From a virus, in the IMG/VR virus record IMGVR_UViG_3300029908_000026, positions 1-63,731 of that record: a stretch of 63,731 nt of DNA. One strand, 5' to 3'. Below are positions 7,831 through 16,225 of the stretch, piece after piece. The position numbers and the translations under genes are program-made. The notes under the pieces are model-generated. The model searched no databases and was not told the DNA's origin. It saw nothing but the letters and a program-made list of their open reading frames with translations. Numbering within the stretch: position 1 is the stretch's first letter; each line of letters starts with the position of its first letter.

Positions 7831-10224
7831 ATGCCTAGAAATCCTACATCTCCAGAGTTTAAATCCCTAAGTTCTGGGTATCAGACTCCATGCGAACCGA
7901 TCAATGGTATTGCAAGTGAGTACTCACAGAGAGATATAGCTGCAGCCAGGTATGTAATTGTTGTTGGAAGGGTTGTAGACACATTCCCACTTCAAAATAC
8001 TTGTGTGGTGGTGTGCCCGTTTGAGGGATATGCCCAGTGCACATACCCATCTACTGGATTTTCTCCAACAACTGGACACAGTGATGTTTTCTCTCCTGTT
8101 ATTGGGGATATGATAATTATTGCAAAGCTACCAGAGTCGCACCATGGGTTTGTACTTGGGTCTGCGATAATGAACGTTCTTTCTCCTCCTGGGACAAAGA
8201 CAGAGATCCCAACATTTGGGGATTATGCAGACAGCTTTGATGAGATGATAGATGCGAATACTTTCAAATGCCAAGATATAGCTTTTGATACATCAGATAC
8301 GTGCATTGCTGATGATATGTTACCTGGAGAAAAGGCTTCGTTTGGTGACTACCATGTAGGAGGAATTGATGGTAAGTTATATAAAAGAATTCAAGCTGGA
8401 GTTCTTGCATCTATTACACTAAATAAGATAGATGATTTTGTTGATGTGGTGGCACATAACTTCCAGATGTTTAATTCTGGGTTTAAGGTCAGGAGTATTT
8501 GTGATTATGGTCGTACAAACACAGAAACACTCATATCCCCACTCCTAGGACCATTTGTTGCTGACCAGTACGCAAACCATACAATTAGAGTAGTCTCTGG
8601 GTGGTTTGCAGCAGGTCAGGCTATACAATCCAACAGGAGCTCTGCTAGTGGTACTCTATTTTCTGATATTTGGCACGACGAGCTTGGAACATTTAGTATA
8701 AAAACTACACAAGGCGCATGGATGGCCAAGGTTAATGGCATCTATGTCCCGATCAAGAAGTATGAAGCTGATGATCTATCTGGAGAGGGGGATACAAATG
8801 TAGACACTGCTGTTGCTAGGCAGGGGTTTGTTGGAACTACTGCTGGATTGTGGTGCTCTGTAAGAGACTATGTTGCATGGCAGACATCTGGTCAGTACAG
8901 GTTTATAAGACACGAGGGATATGACAGTGACTGGGACGATCCAAGCCCATTGGGTGTTTCTTTCCCAAATCTTGCAGCAGAAAATCAGACATGTGACTTT
9001 GGTGCAGGTATTGGTCTTTCTCCTACTCAATCAGGACCCACAGAAACAATTAATAGTGATATAGCTGCGACAAACGCTGGAGATGCTTTCTGTGGAGTTC
9101 TACCTGATGGCTCAGTGCTCCTTAGAGACGCCTGGGGGGCTTCTGTAGAGCTCAGGGCGGGTAAGTTAACCGTAACTGCTGCAAAGGACGTAGAGATCAT
9201 TTCTGGACGCACTACGGTCATCCTGTCTGGAAAGGATACAATCATCCGTGCACAGAAGTCTGCTGAGATTTATTGCACAGACGAGTCTGTAAGAATTCGT
9301 GGGGGCAAGGACATATTGATGGACTCCAAGAACGGAGCTATTCAGCTTACTGCCATGTACAATCCAGTTTTAGTTCTTGATGGAGAGGGCGGGGATTACG
9401 CACCATCTGGAATTATACTAAAAACAGCCTCAAAGGTTTTACTTTCTGCCAACAATGTTGGTGTCACAGCAGATGGTTCATTTTCGGTTACAGGGCAAAC
9501 GGAGGGTACGTATCCGTCAGTTCTTATGAGATCGAGCGACCATATGAACTGGAGTCAAGATGGACACTATATCTACATGGGAACTGGAGCTGAATCAGAT
9601 CCCTCCAGTAATATGATCATTATGACAAATGGTGATGTGTTCGCTGGTGGACAAGGACACTTTGATGATGAGATCTACACAACTGGTGGGATATTCTCCG
9701 AGGGGAATATATATGGCCTACAGAACTTTGGTGTGAATGGATATATAGCATCTACAACAAATGGGGAGTATGTCAAAAAAATTGAAAAACCAATGGTAGC
9801 TCCTCCGACAGAGAAGGTGTTTGAGGAACAAGTTGCTGCAGCCACAAAAGACTTACTTTCTGAACCTAGGATAACCTATGCACTGTCCCCCTACACGCAG
9901 GCCGACTACGACAAGATTGAATGGAAGTATCGTACTACTGATCAATATGGTACTGATGGATATCAATGGTTTGAGACATTCTGGCAGAGGCAATACCTTT
10001 CTCAACTAGAGGAGTGGACAAATTTACATAAGGATGTTGACGCTGCTGGAGAAATGCCGTATCCAGGTAAGGACAACTTAATCGGCGGCACAGCACTCAC
10101 TACATACCAAGAAGCAAATGTTTATCCAGACGGAACCCCTAAGCCAAGGGATCAACAGAGCATGACTGGCGGTGTGTTCACGCAAGTGCCACTATCCACA
10201 CAAAAATTCCACCCTGACGTATGA
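7831..10224 (+). CDS. Tail spike / central puncturing protein with OB fold and beta-helix
   Basis: This 797-residue protein has, at residues about 45-115, an OB-like domain (YVIVVGRVVDTFPLQNTCVV ... VIGDMIIIAKLPESHHGFVL), as in gp5/VgrG spike proteins. Residues about 440-580 carry short alternating beta repeats (LRAGKLTVTAAKDVEIISGR, GKDTIIRAQKSAEIYCTDES, VRIRGGKDILMDSKNGAIQL), the signature of the membrane-piercing beta-helix. A long middle region of about 300 residues is extra. The acidic, Trp/Tyr-rich C-terminal 150 residues are also unusual behind a spike tip. It lies before the tape measure chaperones rather than in the baseplate block. It overlaps the next gene by ATGA. Confidence 0.75.
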   Translation: MPRNPTSPEFKSLSSGYQTPCEPINGIASEYSQRDIAAARYVIVVGRVVDTFPLQNTCVVVCPFEGYAQCTYPSTGFSPTTGHSDVFSPVIGDMIIIAKLPESHHGFVLGSAIMNVLSPPGTKTEIPTFGDYADSFDEMIDANTFKCQDIAFDTSDTCIADDMLPGEKASFGDYHVGGIDGKLYKRIQAGVLASITLNKIDDFVDVVAHNFQMFNSGFKVRSICDYGRTNTETLISPLLGPFVADQYANHTIRVVSGWFAAGQAIQSNRSSASGTLFSDIWHDELGTFSIKTTQGAWMAKVNGIYVPIKKYEADDLSGEGDTNVDTAVARQGFVGTTAGLWCSVRDYVAWQTSGQYRFIRHEGYDSDWDDPSPLGVSFPNLAAENQTCDFGAGIGLSPTQSGPTETINSDIAATNAGDAFCGVLPDGSVLLRDAWGASVELRAGKLTVTAAKDVEIISGRTTVILSGKDTIIRAQKSAEIYCTDESVRIRGGKDILMDSKNGAIQLTAMYNPVLVLDGEGGDYAPSGIILKTASKVLLSANNVGVTADGSFSVTGQTEGTYPSVLMRSSDHMNWSQDGHYIYMGTGAESDPSSNMIIMTNGDVFAGGQGHFDDEIYTTGGIFSEGNIYGLQNFGVNGYIASTTNGEYVKKIEKPMVAPPTEKVFEEQVAAATKDLLSEPRITYALSPYTQADYDKIEWKYRTTDQYGTDGYQWFETFWQRQYLSQLEEWTNLHKDVDAAGEMPYPGKDNLIGGTALTTYQEANVYPDGTPKPRDQQSMTGGVFTQVPLSTQKFHPDV

Positions 10225-10769
10225 GCGAAGAAATTCAAAAGATAAAAGAAGAGGCAAACGAAATAAAGGCCAAAGAGACCGAGGTTGCAAACTACGAGCT
10301 ACCAAAGCTAGAGATCACAGATGAGGATAAGACCAAGTTCGCTGAATGCTTGGCAACTGGCAAGACGTTCTCCTCTCGCATAACCAATCCAAATCAGAAC
10401 ATTGATGTCACCTTTAGGGATAAGACAAAGAGAGAGGGGGATATTGTCACGAAGCAAATAGACGCCCTCCTGAAGACTGGTAAGATCTCCAATGCATTTG
10501 AGTGTAGCACTCTGTACAATCTTGGCTGTCTGTATTATCAGCTAGAGGAGATCAATGGGGTAAGGCAGGAAAGGGTGTATCCCAAGAGTGCTTGGAGTCT
10601 TGGGGATTTTGACTTGTTCGCTGAAGTAGATGCCAGCCCAATTGGTGCTGGTTCCTCTACCTACACGTACATACTTTCCGGTCTATTGTCTCAGTTCAAC
10701 ACAAAGCTGCTAGATCTATCTAGGCGTGTGTTTGATCCAGATTTTTCCGATCCCGCAAAAGATTCTTAA
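10221..10769 (+). CDS. Tail assembly chaperone, short (G-like) form
   Basis: The 182-residue protein starts with a charged coiled-coil segment (EEIQKIKEEANEIKAKETEV) followed by a compact mixed domain. It lies just upstream of the tape measure region, overlaps the spike gene by ATGA, and its 3' end runs into a second frame that is open in -1 with no convincing start of its own. This is the arrangement of lambda G/GT and of E/E' in P2-like phages. The short form would bind the tape measure during tail assembly. The identification depends on this gene architecture, not on sequence similarity. Confidence 0.65.
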   Translation: MSEEIQKIKEEANEIKAKETEVANYELPKLEITDEDKTKFAECLATGKTFSSRITNPNQNIDVTFRDKTKREGDIVTKQIDALLKTGKISNAFECSTLYNLGCLYYQLEEINGVRQERVYPKSAWSLGDFDLFAEVDASPIGAGSSTYTYILSGLLSQFNTKLLDLSRRVFDPDFSDPAKDS

Positions 10770-11107
10770 TCCGTCAGGCCTTTTTGCGGGGTGTAACATC
10801 TGGTGGGAGAAGTCATCTGGATATGCCAGATGGATATGAAGAGCTGCGCCTTGAAATGGCGTGTCTTGGTATGTCCCACGAGAACAACTCAGACATCTAT
10901 AGGGCCAAGATAGAGGCTCTTGGTGGTATGAACTATATATCGCCAGACAATATCAATAAGGCCAATTCAAATAGATCTGACAACCTGATTGAATTTATTA
11001 AGGACTCATATCCATACATAAAGGTAGAGGAGCAAAAGAAAAGCGGAGAGTCTTCTGCTGAAGATCTGATCGCAGCATACAAAGCAATAATGGAGGGTAA
11101 AATTTAA
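10736..11107 (+). CDS. Tail assembly chaperone, T-like extension reached by -1 frameshift
   Basis: This frame is open from 10736 (preceded by TGA at 10733-10735) to TAA at 11105-11107. The only early start candidate is a TTG at 10784, with no leader resembling other genes. Read through a -1 shift near 10745 it continues the upstream chaperone as FFRSRKRFLIRQAFLRGVTS and onward, giving a fusion of about 295 residues. The body is helical (PDGYEELRLEMACLGMSHEN) and ends with EDLIAAYKAIMEGKI. An IS element begins directly after the stop, so whether the natural end of the protein is intact is not certain. Confidence 0.6.
   Translation, partial: SRFFRSRKRFLIRQAFLRGVTSGGRSHLDMPDGYEELRLEMACLGMSHENNSDIYRAKIEALGGMNYISPDNINKANSNRSDNLIEFIKDSYPYIKVEEQKKSGESSAEDLIAAYKAIMEGKI
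10742..10790 (+). promoter_or_regulatory. Probable programmed -1 ribosomal frameshift site with stem-loop
   Basis: The zero-frame codons TTT TCC (10743-10748) are preceded by a T, allowing Phe-tRNA to slip back one base on T-TTT. A second candidate is A-AAA at 10757-10760 in GCA AAA GAT. A 9-bp stem (CCCGCAAAA at 10752-10760 with TTTTGCGGG at 10782-10790) lies right behind and lacks a following U-tract, so it is unlikely to be a terminator. The zero frame stops at 10767-10769. Confidence 0.5.
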
Positions 11108-11111
11108 AGTT

Positions 11112-11132
11112 CCCCGGCCTAAAGGCACGGGG
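11112..11132. repeat. IS605 end hairpin on the tnpB side
   Basis: The imperfect palindrome reads, on the minus strand, CCCCGTGCCTTTAGGCCGGGG. It overlaps the last codons of tnpB and in this family would be part of the right end, from which TnpB-associated omega RNA is also produced. The same 16-base core occurs alone at 55765-55780. Confidence 0.7.
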
Positions 11133-12321
11133 ATTTAGCCGAGTCCTTCACCAACACCAAATCGCCATGCGGAACGCACGATTCAGAGTCAATATCGACA
11201 GACCCGATGCTTTTAGCGGCTTTAATGCTCGCCGTCTCCGAAGCGTTGCACGCTATGGAGACAGACCGCGCCCGGATGTTCTTCGAGGCTTGGCGGTCTG
11301 CGTCGTCCTTGTGGCCGCACTTCTGACAACAGAAGCGCAAGCCTTTCCGGTTCGATGCCGAGACATGGCCGCAGGCACTACACCCACGGCTTGTGTTGCG
11401 AGGACTGACCGCTTCCAATTCAATTCCAACGGCGGCTGCCTTGTATGCGATCTTGAATCGCATATCGGCGTAAGGCCATCGGTGAACCTTGGAACGCAAG
11501 TCCTTCCCTTTGCTCAGAGAACTGTCTCGTATATTCTCCAAGTTTTCGACCACGACCTTTCTTGCTCCGACTTCAACCGCGTAGCTGACCAGTGCCTTAC
11601 TTGCTGTGTGGAGCAAGTGCGCTGTTACGGCAGCCTCGTGCCCGGACATCCTTTTCAGGAGTCGCCGAGCACTTCTGGTGCCAACAGACTGAACAGCAGC
11701 GCGGGTGCGCCGGATACAAGAACGACGGTGATTCAACACCCCGCCGTGGAAGAAAAATGGTTTGGCGTTTGCCGAGTTGGTAGCGACCAGCATTCGCTTG
11801 ATGCCGAAATCACAGCCGACAATGCAGCCCTCGGTCTTTGGCTCGGGGATCTCGACTTCGTGAGCCAAGCAGAGAAACCACTGCCTGCCGACGCGCTTGA
11901 TCTTGGAGTCTTTCCATGCGCCTTCCGGCAATGGGCGGGAATCAGCAACGGTCAAAAGTTCACCCCAAAGCGTGACGCCTTTTTGGGTGCGATTGAAGTC
12001 CCGCTTCCACACCACAGGGATCACGGCGCGGGAGAACTTAGCCAATCTCCATCGCTTGTTCGATCTGGCGGTCTTGTAGGTAGCGCAGACTGTTTTGCAG
12101 AGAGAGCAGGCCAACTGAGACGGCAACCCCATCTCCCGGAGGTTGGCGTAGTGGGCTTTTGCCAGTCGATTCGAGTTCAATTCCTCGGTCTTGAAGACAA
12201 TGTCGGAAAGCCAGTTCGCCGCCTTCAACCAAACAGTAAGCAACCCGTCAGCTTTTGTGCTGCCGGAAATTTTGAGCTTGACTGTGCGGATTGCTTTCAC
12301 TACATTGAATACTACTACCAA
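11119..12321 (-). CDS. tnpB: TnpB RNA-guided nuclease of an IS605-type element
   Basis: The 400-residue protein shows the split RuvC site of TnpB: Asp in IVGCDFGIKRM (about residue 170), Glu in KVVVENLENI, and the final Asp in DDADRQASKNI. The four-cysteine zinc ribbon lies in between (CSACG ... CCQKCG). All catalytic residues are present, so it may be active. TnpB proteins cut DNA guided by RNA from the element's right end and help retain the transposon. It ends inside the end hairpin at 11112-11132. The long open frame on the opposite strand is its shadow. Confidence 0.93.
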   Translation of the reverse strand: MVVVFNVVKAIRTVKLKISGSTKADGLLTVWLKAANWLSDIVFKTEELNSNRLAKAHYANLREMGLPSQLACSLCKTVCATYKTARSNKRWRLAKFSRAVIPVVWKRDFNRTQKGVTLWGELLTVADSRPLPEGAWKDSKIKRVGRQWFLCLAHEVEIPEPKTEGCIVGCDFGIKRMLVATNSANAKPFFFHGGVLNHRRSCIRRTRAAVQSVGTRSARRLLKRMSGHEAAVTAHLLHTASKALVSYAVEVGARKVVVENLENIRDSSLSKGKDLRSKVHRWPYADMRFKIAYKAAAVGIELEAVSPRNTSRGCSACGHVSASNRKGLRFCCQKCGHKDDADRQASKNIRARSVSIACNASETASIKAAKSIGSVDIDSESCVPHGDLVLVKDSAKSPCL

Positions 12322-12330
12322 GAAAAAACA

Positions 12331-12753
12331 ATGTCAACCGAATTACGAAGAAATAATCACAGCGTCTCCAGATTGCTCGTGCATCTGGTTTTCGTCGTGA
12401 AATACCGCCATGCGGTGATTTCAGATTCGGTGTGGACAAGCCTTCGCTACGGATTCGATCTTTCCGCCAAGCGTCTGGACTTGGTTCTCGTGGAACTTAA
12501 CCACGACAAAGACCACGTTCACCTTGTTGTCGAGTATCCGCCAAAAGTCAGCATCTCTGAAATGGCGAATGCCCTTAAAGGAAACAGTTCCTTTGTAGCA
12601 CGGAGAGACTGCAAGGACGAGCTTCGTAAAAAACTGTGGGGTTCCGCTTTTTGGACTCCTAGCTTCTTTGCCGCTTCCTGTGGAGGCGCACCAATCGAGA
12701 CGCTCAAGCTTTACGTTCAGTCACAACAAACCAAACCCGGAAAGGCGTCCTAA
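12331..12753 (+). CDS. tnpA: TnpA, Y1 (HUH) single-strand transposase
   Basis: The 140-residue protein has the IS200/IS605 transposase features: N-terminal LLVHLVFVVKYRHAVIS, the metal-binding HUH motif in DKDHVHLVVEYPP, and the catalytic tyrosine in IETLKLYVQSQ near the C-terminus. It cuts and rejoins single-stranded DNA at the element's hairpin ends. It starts nine bases from the divergent tnpB start. The stop lies within the right hairpin (TAA of GTCCTAAAGGAC). Length and motifs are complete, suggesting a functional element. Confidence 0.93.
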   Translation: MSTELRRNNHSVSRLLVHLVFVVKYRHAVISDSVWTSLRYGFDLSAKRLDLVLVELNHDKDHVHLVVEYPPKVSISEMANALKGNSSFVARRDCKDELRKKLWGSAFWTPSFFAASCGGAPIETLKLYVQSQQTKPGKAS

Positions 12754-12762
12754 AGGACGCGG
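12744..12762. repeat. IS605 end hairpin on the tnpA side
   Basis: GCGTCC (12745-12750) and GGACGC (12755-12760) form a perfect 6-bp stem with a TAAA loop; the loop contains the tnpA stop codon. It is the counterpart of the hairpin at 11112-11132. Confidence 0.65.
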
Positions 12763-12781
12763 TTTCCACCCACAAATTTTG

Positions 12782-13360
12782 ATGAAAAAGGAACAACCAC
12801 GAGTAATAGCATTTGTCGGACCAGCAGGGTGTGGCAAGAGTACGGCGTCCAGGATTCTTAGGGATAAGCATGGATACACAACATTTAAATTTGCCAGACC
12901 CTTAAAGAGGATGCTTATAACCCTATTTGAAGAGGCCGGAATACCTGATGATGTAATTCATGAAATGATTGAGGGATCTCTCAAAGAGCAACCATGCGAG
13001 GCTCTGGGTGGAAAGTCACCTAGATATGCAATGCAAAGCCTTGGTACCGATTGGGGTCGTAACCTATTTTGCTACGATATTTGGGTCAATATTGCCGAGA
13101 TGAAGGCTAGGACCATTCTTGATTCTGGAGGGAAGGTGGCAATCGAGGATCTAAGGTTCGACAACGAATCCCAGATGGTTATGAGACTTGGTGGTAAGGT
13201 AATAAAGATCCTGCCTCCAGAGTCTCACATACAAATTGACTCTAGTGGTCATGTTAGTGAGACAAATGAGTTAGCTTATAATATTGAAATAAAAAACCAT
13301 GGCACAAAGATAGATTTGGAAAATGAAGTAGATCGATGTATACAGACCTTTTGTAGGTAG
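12782..13360 (+). CDS. Deoxynucleoside monophosphate kinase-like P-loop protein
   Basis: The ATG at 12782, directly after the IS element, gives 192 residues starting MKKEQPRVIAFVGPAGCGKS, a Walker A motif (GPAGCGKST, residues about 13-21). Later segments TFKFARPLKRMLITLF, SLGTDWGRNLFCYDIWVN and KVAIEDLRFDNES match phage dNMP kinases, which phosphorylate dNMPs in the cytoplasm for DNA synthesis. Upstream in-frame sequence belongs to the IS, so this start is preferred. It is out of place, being between tail chaperone and tape measure genes, which suggests that it is a passenger in the tail operon. Confidence 0.8.
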   Translation: MKKEQPRVIAFVGPAGCGKSTASRILRDKHGYTTFKFARPLKRMLITLFEEAGIPDDVIHEMIEGSLKEQPCEALGGKSPRYAMQSLGTDWGRNLFCYDIWVNIAEMKARTILDSGGKVAIEDLRFDNESQMVMRLGGKVIKILPPESHIQIDSSGHVSETNELAYNIEIKNHGTKIDLENEVDRCIQTFCR

Positions 13361-13363
13361 AAA

Positions 13364-13399
13364 TTGTCTTTAGGCTGTCCTAATTAAAGGGTATATTTG
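13364..13399 (+). promoter_or_regulatory. Possible promoter before the tape measure gene
   Basis: TATATTTG at 13392-13399 matches the Bacteroidota -7 consensus TAnnTTTG and lies four bases before the ATG at 13404. A TTGTCTTT at 13364-13371 could serve as the upstream box, but the spacing is a little long. This is suggestive only and depends on the unknown host. Confidence 0.22.
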
Positions 13400-13403
13400 A
13401 TCA

Positions 13404-15773
13404 ATGGCTGATTTTAATTTACAGAATCAAATATCTGGTGGAGCTATGGCTAACTTACCGAATGCGGTAAGTCAGGTTTATGGATCTGCGTCTGGAAGTC
13501 CCGTAAATAGGGGAATGACAACAAATGGATTCTTCACCGGCAATCCATCAATTGACATGTTCTTGTCGATGGTTACCCAAATGTTCAATAGTGGAAGGCC
13601 CTCAATGCAGACACTTGGACGGCCCAACATGTCTGCCTATGAGCTTACGGCGTCGCAGACTAGGGCACAGTTGTTCAATCGGTGGTCTACATCGATATAT
13701 GCCATGAACCCACAGCTGGGCATGCTAGGACAGGCTGGTACCAATCAACTCACTCAGATGATTATGGACTCCACACAGAAGGGGGGTAGCATGAGAAATG
13801 AGTTTGGGGTATTTGCTAGTGACATGGGTAGATTCATTGCTGGACCAGGAATATCTAATGGGACTATCCAAGCGAACATGCAGGGAGCCGCCAACATGGT
13901 CAAAAACCTCGAGGATGGGATGCATGGCTCTAATGGCCTGTGGGACTTCAACAAGTCATCTGGGTTTACCCACGAGCAGTTCGCTAAGAATCTATCTGCC
14001 TTTGGACCTCTATTGGGGGGTTGGGACCATCTTCAGAATTTGTCTAGAGCTGACGCTACTCAGCAGGAGAAGGCTGATGCGGTAAAATTTGCACAAGGGA
14101 CTAGCGAGACAGTTAGGATTGCCCAAGACTTGTTTGGAAAGGATATGCCACTTGAACAACTCACTAGTTCTGTTCAGGACATGTTCAGGGGTCAACGTGG
14201 GGTTACAAAGTCAATGATTGACAACTCCCTAAGAGACACACAGGCAACCGCCACTGTGGCAGACATGAGTAAGGAACAGATGGTGCAGTACCAGGGTGTT
14301 GCCAAAGAGATCCTTAGCTATGGTGGAGTTTCCTCTGGCCACACAGAGATTGCAAACTCTGCTCTACTGCAAGCCACCGCTGAAGTTAATTCCAGAATGA
14401 AGGAGTCCGCATCTAGGGGCGAGATGTACTCTGGCCCAGGAGTTACTGACCTTGCTCAGCAGCATTTGCAGGGAAGTATCAATGTAGCCAGCTCTCCGGT
14501 CAATGCAAGGGCCATTGCGGCTCTCTATGCTCTTCCAGAGGGTGACTTAAAGAATCAAGTCAGAGATCTAGTCAGAAAAGGCGACACTCCTGCTGTATTT
14601 GATTTGCTAGAAAAGAATGACAAGAACATATCTCCCGAGACTCATACAGCCATGTCTATTATGGATCACACGATCCAAGAGAAAGGATTTTCTCCAGAAC
14701 TTCGTGCTGAATTAGGAGCAAGAGAGGGACAAGACGTAGTAGATGGAGTTTCTGGGCTAAGTACCCAAGCTAGCCTGCACAGAGCATTATCAGATGGTCT
14801 TTATGGAATAAATAAAGACAAAACAACTGTGTTTGGTACATACTTGGCTAAACATGAGGTGTCCAAAGAAGAGTATGCCAGTGTTGTAAAAGACATGAAC
14901 GCTACCTCAATTCAGAACCAGGATGACTTAAAGGAAGTAGCCAAGAGGCATGGTATATCTCAAGATAGTGCCGCGTATCAAACCTTACTTACAGCGCGTG
15001 GAGCTGTTTTGGATAGCAGACAGGATCTAGGAGATGCTATCCCGCAACTTAGGGACAAAAAAGAAGAGGATGAGCTAGATAAGGCAAAGAAGATCAAGGA
15101 GGATGAGAAAAAGACATCTAAGGAGATATTTGACAAGAGAGTAGGGTCAATGATTGATCAAGGACTTGGTGGATTTGTGGGTGCAGCAATCCAGGACGCA
15201 ATGGCTGAAAACTACAAGAAGGGTAAGGGGGGTGAGGGATCCCAGGCAGCTTCTTATAAGGACATTCTCCAGAAGATGATGGACAATGGAGTTACTACAT
15301 ACAACAACAAGTCAATCCGTAGCCTTCTGGACGACAATACAGGAGATAATGCCAAGATAAATAAGGGACTCCAAGATATTGCAGATTTCTCTACTGCAAA
15401 CAAGGGTGACGCCTATAAAGACTATCAAAAGGAGATTAAGTCAGCTCAGTCTGATCTTGAGAGCCGATACAAAAAGGACGGGAAGAGTCAGAAGGAGATT
15501 GATGAGGCCAAGAGTGCCCTTTCTTACTCCATGATCAGCGAACACAGCACAAAACTAGCTCAAGACGCTACTGAGCAGAGTGATCGAGCCAGTATTGTTG
15601 CCAAGTGGTCTCCTGGCTCCGATTCCTCTACCAAGAATGATGGATCGACTCCAGACCAATTAGTTGCTAGAATTCTTAATGCACTTGCTGATATCAAAAC
15701 CGAAATTGGAGGGAAAGCAGACTCCAAGAGCGGTTTAGGTGGAGTTGCTGCTCCAGCACCTAACAACAGATAA
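13404..15773 (+). CDS. Tape measure protein (candidate)
   Basis: The 789-residue product is the long, mostly helical protein downstream of the tail chaperones, where the tape measure belongs. The first 120 residues are Gly/Asn/Met-rich (MADFNLQNQISGGAMANLPN). The middle is helical, and residues about 550-700 are strongly charged and likely coiled-coil (DELDKAKKIKEDEKKTSKEI, KEIKSAQSDLESRYKKDGKS). The end is disordered (KSGLGGVAAPAPNNR). It would set tail length and occupy the tube lumen. I see no peptidase or lysozyme motif. An alternative is another large tail-interior protein. Confidence 0.65.
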   Translation: MADFNLQNQISGGAMANLPNAVSQVYGSASGSPVNRGMTTNGFFTGNPSIDMFLSMVTQMFNSGRPSMQTLGRPNMSAYELTASQTRAQLFNRWSTSIYAMNPQLGMLGQAGTNQLTQMIMDSTQKGGSMRNEFGVFASDMGRFIAGPGISNGTIQANMQGAANMVKNLEDGMHGSNGLWDFNKSSGFTHEQFAKNLSAFGPLLGGWDHLQNLSRADATQQEKADAVKFAQGTSETVRIAQDLFGKDMPLEQLTSSVQDMFRGQRGVTKSMIDNSLRDTQATATVADMSKEQMVQYQGVAKEILSYGGVSSGHTEIANSALLQATAEVNSRMKESASRGEMYSGPGVTDLAQQHLQGSINVASSPVNARAIAALYALPEGDLKNQVRDLVRKGDTPAVFDLLEKNDKNISPETHTAMSIMDHTIQEKGFSPELRAELGAREGQDVVDGVSGLSTQASLHRALSDGLYGINKDKTTVFGTYLAKHEVSKEEYASVVKDMNATSIQNQDDLKEVAKRHGISQDSAAYQTLLTARGAVLDSRQDLGDAIPQLRDKKEEDELDKAKKIKEDEKKTSKEIFDKRVGSMIDQGLGGFVGAAIQDAMAENYKKGKGGEGSQAASYKDILQKMMDNGVTTYNNKSIRSLLDDNTGDNAKINKGLQDIADFSTANKGDAYKDYQKEIKSAQSDLESRYKKDGKSQKEIDEAKSALSYSMISEHSTKLAQDATEQSDRASIVAKWSPGSDSSTKNDGSTPDQLVARILNALADIKTEIGGKADSKSGLGGVAAPAPNNR

Positions 15774-15774
15774 C

Positions 15775-16224
15775 ATGGCAGATATTTTCAAAGCTACAAG
15801 AGGTACAGTGATGAAGAGCAGTGATGGTGCTATGGGCATCTTGACTCTGTCACTTGCCCCGTCTGATTTTTTGATATTCACTGGTGTTGCAATCCAGAGG
15901 AATCAAGTGACCCAATATGTCAAAACTCTTGATAGTTCAATCTACGGGTATGCATGGGGAGAGGGTCCAGGTAGAATTATTATAAGCGGTATAATCTTTT
16001 TGAACCCCAATTGTGCAGCAACATCTGGGGATGGAGTTGGAGTGGTTAATGAGTTCTACACATCAAGTAATGTGTATGCTCAGTCCGGTCCGATTTCTGT
16101 GTCTCTTGGTAGTACTACTTTCCTTGGGTATCTAGAGGGTATGAATATATCTGCAGAAATGAATGAATTCAATTTTGCTAATTTCACCCTGGAGATGTCT
16201 ATAATCAATGGAGGGAAATCTTAA
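15775..16224 (+). CDS. Baseplate-region structural protein, 149 residues
   Basis: The ATG at 15775, one base after the tape measure stop TAAC, is preferred over an upstream in-frame ATG inside the previous gene. The protein is beta-rich (GYAWGEGPGRIIISGIIFLN ... GPISVSLGSTTFLGYLEGMN) with a helix-poor end, resembling a tube-like or tail-tip adaptor fold. Its position between tape measure and hub fits a protein that joins tube and baseplate hub. I do not recognise a named family. Confidence 0.5.
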   Translation: MADIFKATRGTVMKSSDGAMGILTLSLAPSDFLIFTGVAIQRNQVTQYVKTLDSSIYGYAWGEGPGRIIISGIIFLNPNCAATSGDGVGVVNEFYTSSNVYAQSGPISVSLGSTTFLGYLEGMNISAEMNEFNFANFTLEMSIINGGKS

Positions 16225-16225
16225 T

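Larger units (their letters stand above)
11108..12770. mobile_element. IS200/IS605-family element with divergent tnpA and tnpB
   Basis: Two divergent genes nine bases apart (tnpB leftward, tnpA rightward) are flanked by short hairpins: CCCCGGCCTAAAGGCACGGGG-type at 11112-11132 and GGCGTCC-TAAA-GGACGC at 12744-12760. This is the IS605 layout with subterminal hairpins and no target duplication. The base composition is clearly more GC-rich than the phage genes on both sides, indicating recent arrival from another genome. It sits exactly between the tail chaperone stop and the nucleotide kinase start. The exact ends are not determined; boundaries given are approximate. Confidence 0.88.

Noticed and set aside
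11167-12753. A 528-codon open frame on the + strand through the IS element
   Set aside because: Only its last part (from 12331) is tnpA; the rest is the antisense shadow of tnpB, which has all its motifs on the other strand.
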